Below, one piece after another: positions 62,017-64,000 of a stretch of DNA of 64,000 nucleotides. Numbering within the stretch: the stretch's first letter is position 1; each line of letters opens with the position of its first letter. The stretch lies in contig JAPLNI010000026.1 in assembly GCA_026692865.1 (NCBI GenBank), positions 207,135 to 271,134 of the forward strand, in the 5' to 3' direction. Made by a program: the position numbers and the translations under genes. This DNA is from Planctomycetota bacterium. GTDB taxonomy: Bacteria > Planctomycetota > Planctomycetia > Pirellulales > Pirellulaceae. Below the pieces are notes generated by a model. The model was not told the origin of the DNA. It saw only the letters and a program-made list of their open reading frames with translations, and did no database searches.

Positions 62017-62394
62017 TTAAAATGCAACGGGTAGCGGGCTCGCGATGATGAGATGATCTTGAACTGGAACACCGCCGATTAAGTGCTCTTGAATGATTCG
62101 CTCAAGCACAGGCGGATCACATTCGGCGTACCAGGTTCCTTCTGGGTAGACCACAGCAATCGGACCACCGTCACAAATTCGAAGGCAGTTGGCTTTCGTT
62201 CGAAAGACTCCGCCCGAATCGGATAACTTTAATTCTCTGAGCCGACTCTTGAGATACTCCCATGCAACTTCGCCGCGTTTACGATCACAGCACTTGGGTT
62301 TTGTTGGATCGGCGCACAGAAAGATATGACGCTTAATTTCGGGAATTCCAAGACTATTCGCTGCCTTCAGTAACTTCTTGTGTTTAGTACTCAT
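62017..62394 (-). CDS. Thioredoxin-like [2Fe-2S] ferredoxin-like protein
   Basis: A 125-residue protein of the thioredoxin-like 2Fe-2S family. The four putative cluster ligands lie in [14 protein letters not shown] (about residues 23-36) and in [13 protein letters not shown] (about residues 67-79), the usual C-x(7-11)-C and C-x3-C arrangement. The remaining [20 protein letters not shown] fits the family C-terminus. It is 10 bp downstream of mgtE on the same strand and so probably in the same transcript. Function beyond electron carriage or Fe-S transfer is not known. Confidence 0.88.
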   Translation of the reverse strand: MSTKHKKLLKAANSLGIPEIKRHIFLCADPTKPKCCDRKRGEVAWEYLKSRLRELKLSDSGGVFRTKANCLRICDGGPIAVVYPEGTWYAECDPPVLERIIQEHLIGGVPVQDHLIIASPLPVAF

Positions 62395-62404
62395 CGACAG
62401 AAAC

Positions 62405-63754
62405 TTACCCGAGAATCAAAACGGCCACGTTCAAGTAAATAACGATTCCTAAAATGTCGCTGATGCCGGCAATAAGTGGATTGCTCATCAACGCGGGATC
62501 TAATCCTAGTTTCTGTAAGATCAATGGCAACATAGAGCCAAGACTAGTTCCCACCGTCACGACACTGAGTATGGTGATGGGAATAACTAAGCCTGTGAAG
62601 TAGGTCTGTCCGAGCATCATCGATGCGATGTAACCGATCGTCCCTAAGAAACTACCTAGTAACAGTCCCGTAAGTGCTTCGCGTCGGAGGATTACCATCG
62701 CGTCATTGCGATCAAGATCTTTCGCAGCCAGCCCGGAAATAATCAGCGTCGCCGACTGGCTCCCAGAGTTCCCACCGCTACTAATGATCAGAGGCAAGAA
62801 CCAAATCAACCACTCAAATTTTTCGAGCTCTTGATTGTAATACTGCAGTGCGAGGGCCGTTAGTAAGCCGGTAAAAAAAAGAATCGTTAACCACATTCCC
62901 CGTTTCCAGGAAAGCGTCAAGAACGACGTGCGCATGTAGGAATCCGAGAGTGGTTCCATCGCCGAGATACGCTGAACATCTTCAGTCGCCTCTTGCCGCA
63001 TAACGTCGATGATATCGTCGTGCGTGATGATTCCTACCAAGTGACGTTGGTCATCTACAACCGGGATCGCGGACAAGTTGTAGAAGGCAACTTTCTCAGC
63101 AACTGCTTCTTGATCGTCTTGGACATTGACGGTCACCACGTCCGTTTGCATCAAGTCGACTAGCTTCGTTTCCGGTCGACCGATCGCAGAGACTAAGCTT
63201 CTTGCTTTCACGATACCGCGTAAATGATTCGTCGAATCGATAACGTAAATGTAATAGATTGTCTCTAGTCGTTCGGCTTGCTTGCTCAGTTGCTCCAATG
63301 CTTGTCGAACCGTCAGATTCTCAGCCAAGCACGCAGCCTCGGTCGTCATCAACGCACCGGCGGTTCCTTCAGCAAAGGTTTGAAGCCGTCGGATATCGCG
63401 ACGATCGGGGGCTGGTACAAGAGCCAAGATTTGATCAACGCGTGATGTATCAAGCTCTTGAAACAAGTCGACTACATCGTCAGCCGGAAGATTCGTGACT
63501 AGCGATGCTACTTCAACTTCGTCTTGCGAGGCGAGCAGTTCGTGCTGGCGATCGATTTCGAAGTACTGAAAAATTTCCGCTCGCGCGTTGGGAGTCGCAT
63601 GCTGGATCACCTGCCAAGACTCGTCGTTATCCAGCCCCTCCATGAACTCCGCTGCACGAGCCGGGTGAAGTGCAGTACAAAACTCGCGCAGCTCTTCCAG
63701 ATTGCCTTCCGATAGCATCTCGCGGAGTTCTGGAAGAAAGAGCGTGTTAATCAT
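62405..63754 (-). CDS. mgtE: Magnesium transporter MgtE
   Basis: A 449-residue MgtE. The N-terminal helical superfamily domain covers residues about 10-125 ([20 protein letters not shown]), two CBS domains cover about 130-255 ([35 protein letters not shown]), and five membrane segments follow ([18 protein letters not shown] and on). The selectivity signature appears as [12 protein letters not shown] at about 325-336. Cytoplasmic domains sense Mg2+ and gate the channel. The start ATG at 63754 gives the normal length. Confidence 0.95.
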   Translation of the reverse strand: MINTLFLPELREMLSEGNLEELREFCTALHPARAAEFMEGLDNDESWQVIQHATPNARAEIFQYFEIDRQHELLASQDEVEVASLVTNLPADDVVDLFQELDTSRVDQILALVPAPDRRDIRRLQTFAEGTAGALMTTEAACLAENLTVRQALEQLSKQAERLETIYYIYVIDSTNHLRGIVKARSLVSAIGRPETKLVDLMQTDVVTVNVQDDQEAVAEKVAFYNLSAIPVVDDQRHLVGIITHDDIIDVMRQEATEDVQRISAMEPLSDSYMRTSFLTLSWKRGMWLTILFFTGLLTALALQYYNQELEKFEWLIWFLPLIISSGGNSGSQSATLIISGLAAKDLDRNDAMVILRREALTGLLLGSFLGTIGYIASMMLGQTYFTGLVIPITILSVVTVGTSLGSMLPLILQKLGLDPALMSNPLIAGISDILGIVIYLNVAVLILG

Positions 63755-63760
63755 TAGGGG

Positions 63761-63825
63761 GTAGGATCGGCATCCAGCCAGTCAAAAGGAAACGAGTATC
63801 TGACAGGCTTGTTAGCCTATCCTAC
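63761..63825. repeat. Short imperfect palindromic element with ends GTAGGAT/ATCCTAC
   Basis: A 65 bp stretch starting GTAGGATCGGCATCC and ending CTTGTTAGCCTATCCTAC. The terminal seven bases are inverted complements, and inside the right arm AGGCTTGTTAGCCT is palindromic. It is just upstream of mgtE and downstream of the DUF3500 gene. It resembles the architecture of families A and B, but only one copy is seen in this window. Confidence 0.5.
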
Positions 63826-63836
63826 ATAAACGATTT

Positions 63837-64000
63837 TTAGCTAGTCGCGGACAAATTAAAGTCACCTTGTAAGTCACGCCATACACAATGAATATGGTTT
63901 GCTTTGGTACCGATCGCATCGTTTTGTACGTTGATGAATTCAACGAGGAACGTTGGCCCCTGAACCTTGTAGTAATGACCGACCCCAGGCTTGGTAGCGC
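63837..64000 (-). CDS. DUF3500-family protein, C-terminal end only
   Basis: Only the last 53 codons and stop (63837-63839) are in the window; the gene continues beyond 64000. The visible sequence includes [20 protein letters not shown] and [16 protein letters not shown], which matches the C-terminus of DUF3500 proteins, exported proteins common in planctomycetes and related phyla. It is too short to have been picked up as a separate frame but the match is clear. Upstream on the same transcript is unknown. Confidence 0.85.
   Translation of the reverse strand, partial: ATKPGVGHYYKVQGPTFLVEFINVQNDAIGTKANHIHCVWRDLQGDFNLSATS

Noticed and set aside
1-64000. tRNA, rRNA, prophage, transposase or secondary metabolite cluster
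   Set aside because: No sequence with the required structure or gene set was recognised anywhere in the window.

Overview
The window reads as a chromosomal segment of a planctomycete, most likely Pirellulales or a Rhodopirellula-like relative. The evidence is family content: a sulfatase, a DUF1080 glycan hydrolase, a membrane-bound dehydrogenase/HEAT/cytochrome c protein of the Pirellula-Verrucomicrobium type, Tat-exported Gfo/Idh and PhoD enzymes, a DUF3500 protein, giant secreted proteins with the planctomycete extracellular N-terminal motif and dockerin-like C-termini, and an lpx cluster for lipid A. This is inference from gene content; no rRNA or other marker was found. There is no prophage, transposase, CRISPR array, rRNA or tRNA that I can support.

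Layout. 1-9.2 kb: a small membrane protein, priA, a methyltransferase, a sulfatase, a cysteine-rich secreted protein, ybeY and a translationally coupled pair of unknown membrane proteins. 9.5-17.2 kb: DUF1080 hydrolase, ruvC, cysS, an NCS1 permease, a Gly/His-rich secreted protein and a sugar isomerase-like protein. 17.4-23 kb: an HtrA protease, then on the minus strand an OmpH/Skp chaperone, lpxC, lpxA and a Gfo/Idh dehydrogenase, which together look like an outer-membrane/lipid A unit. 23-31.5 kb: an M28 peptidase, a coiled-coil lipoprotein, a protease-like protein whose catalytic residues are all replaced, a nitroreductase and a secreted EEP-family hydrolase.

31.5-48.5 kb is the most distinctive part: an 882-residue membrane protein with a terpene-cyclase-like barrel, then three secreted multidomain proteins (trypsin-nuclease fusion, Asl1-like glycoside hydrolase with lectin domains, seven-bladed FG-GAP propeller). 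These three share the same N-terminal motif and the same C-terminal module ending in dockerin-like repeats and a basic tail. Two of the C-terminal modules are nearly identical at the DNA level over about 730 bp, which points to recent duplication or gene conversion. A cytochrome c dehydrogenase-like protein lies between them.

48.6-64 kb: phoD, a Tat Gfo/Idh oxidoreductase, a small membrane protein, an HTH-EIIA fusion regulator, mnmA, ndk, an ABC-2 permease, rarD (apparently starting at a rare ATT codon), a HAD acid phosphatase, an unusual protein kinase, a THUMP-like methyltransferase, a 2Fe-2S ferredoxin-like protein, mgtE, and the truncated end of a DUF3500 gene at the right edge.

Scattered between the genes are two families of short dispersed palindromic elements (six copies of one, three of the other) that are not described by any gene and look like REP/MITE-type repeats. 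They and the shared C-terminal module are the strongest candidates for under-described biology here. Many starts were moved inward from the longest open frame, on the basis of signal peptides, family alignment from memory and ribosome binding sites; these choices are stated entry by entry.
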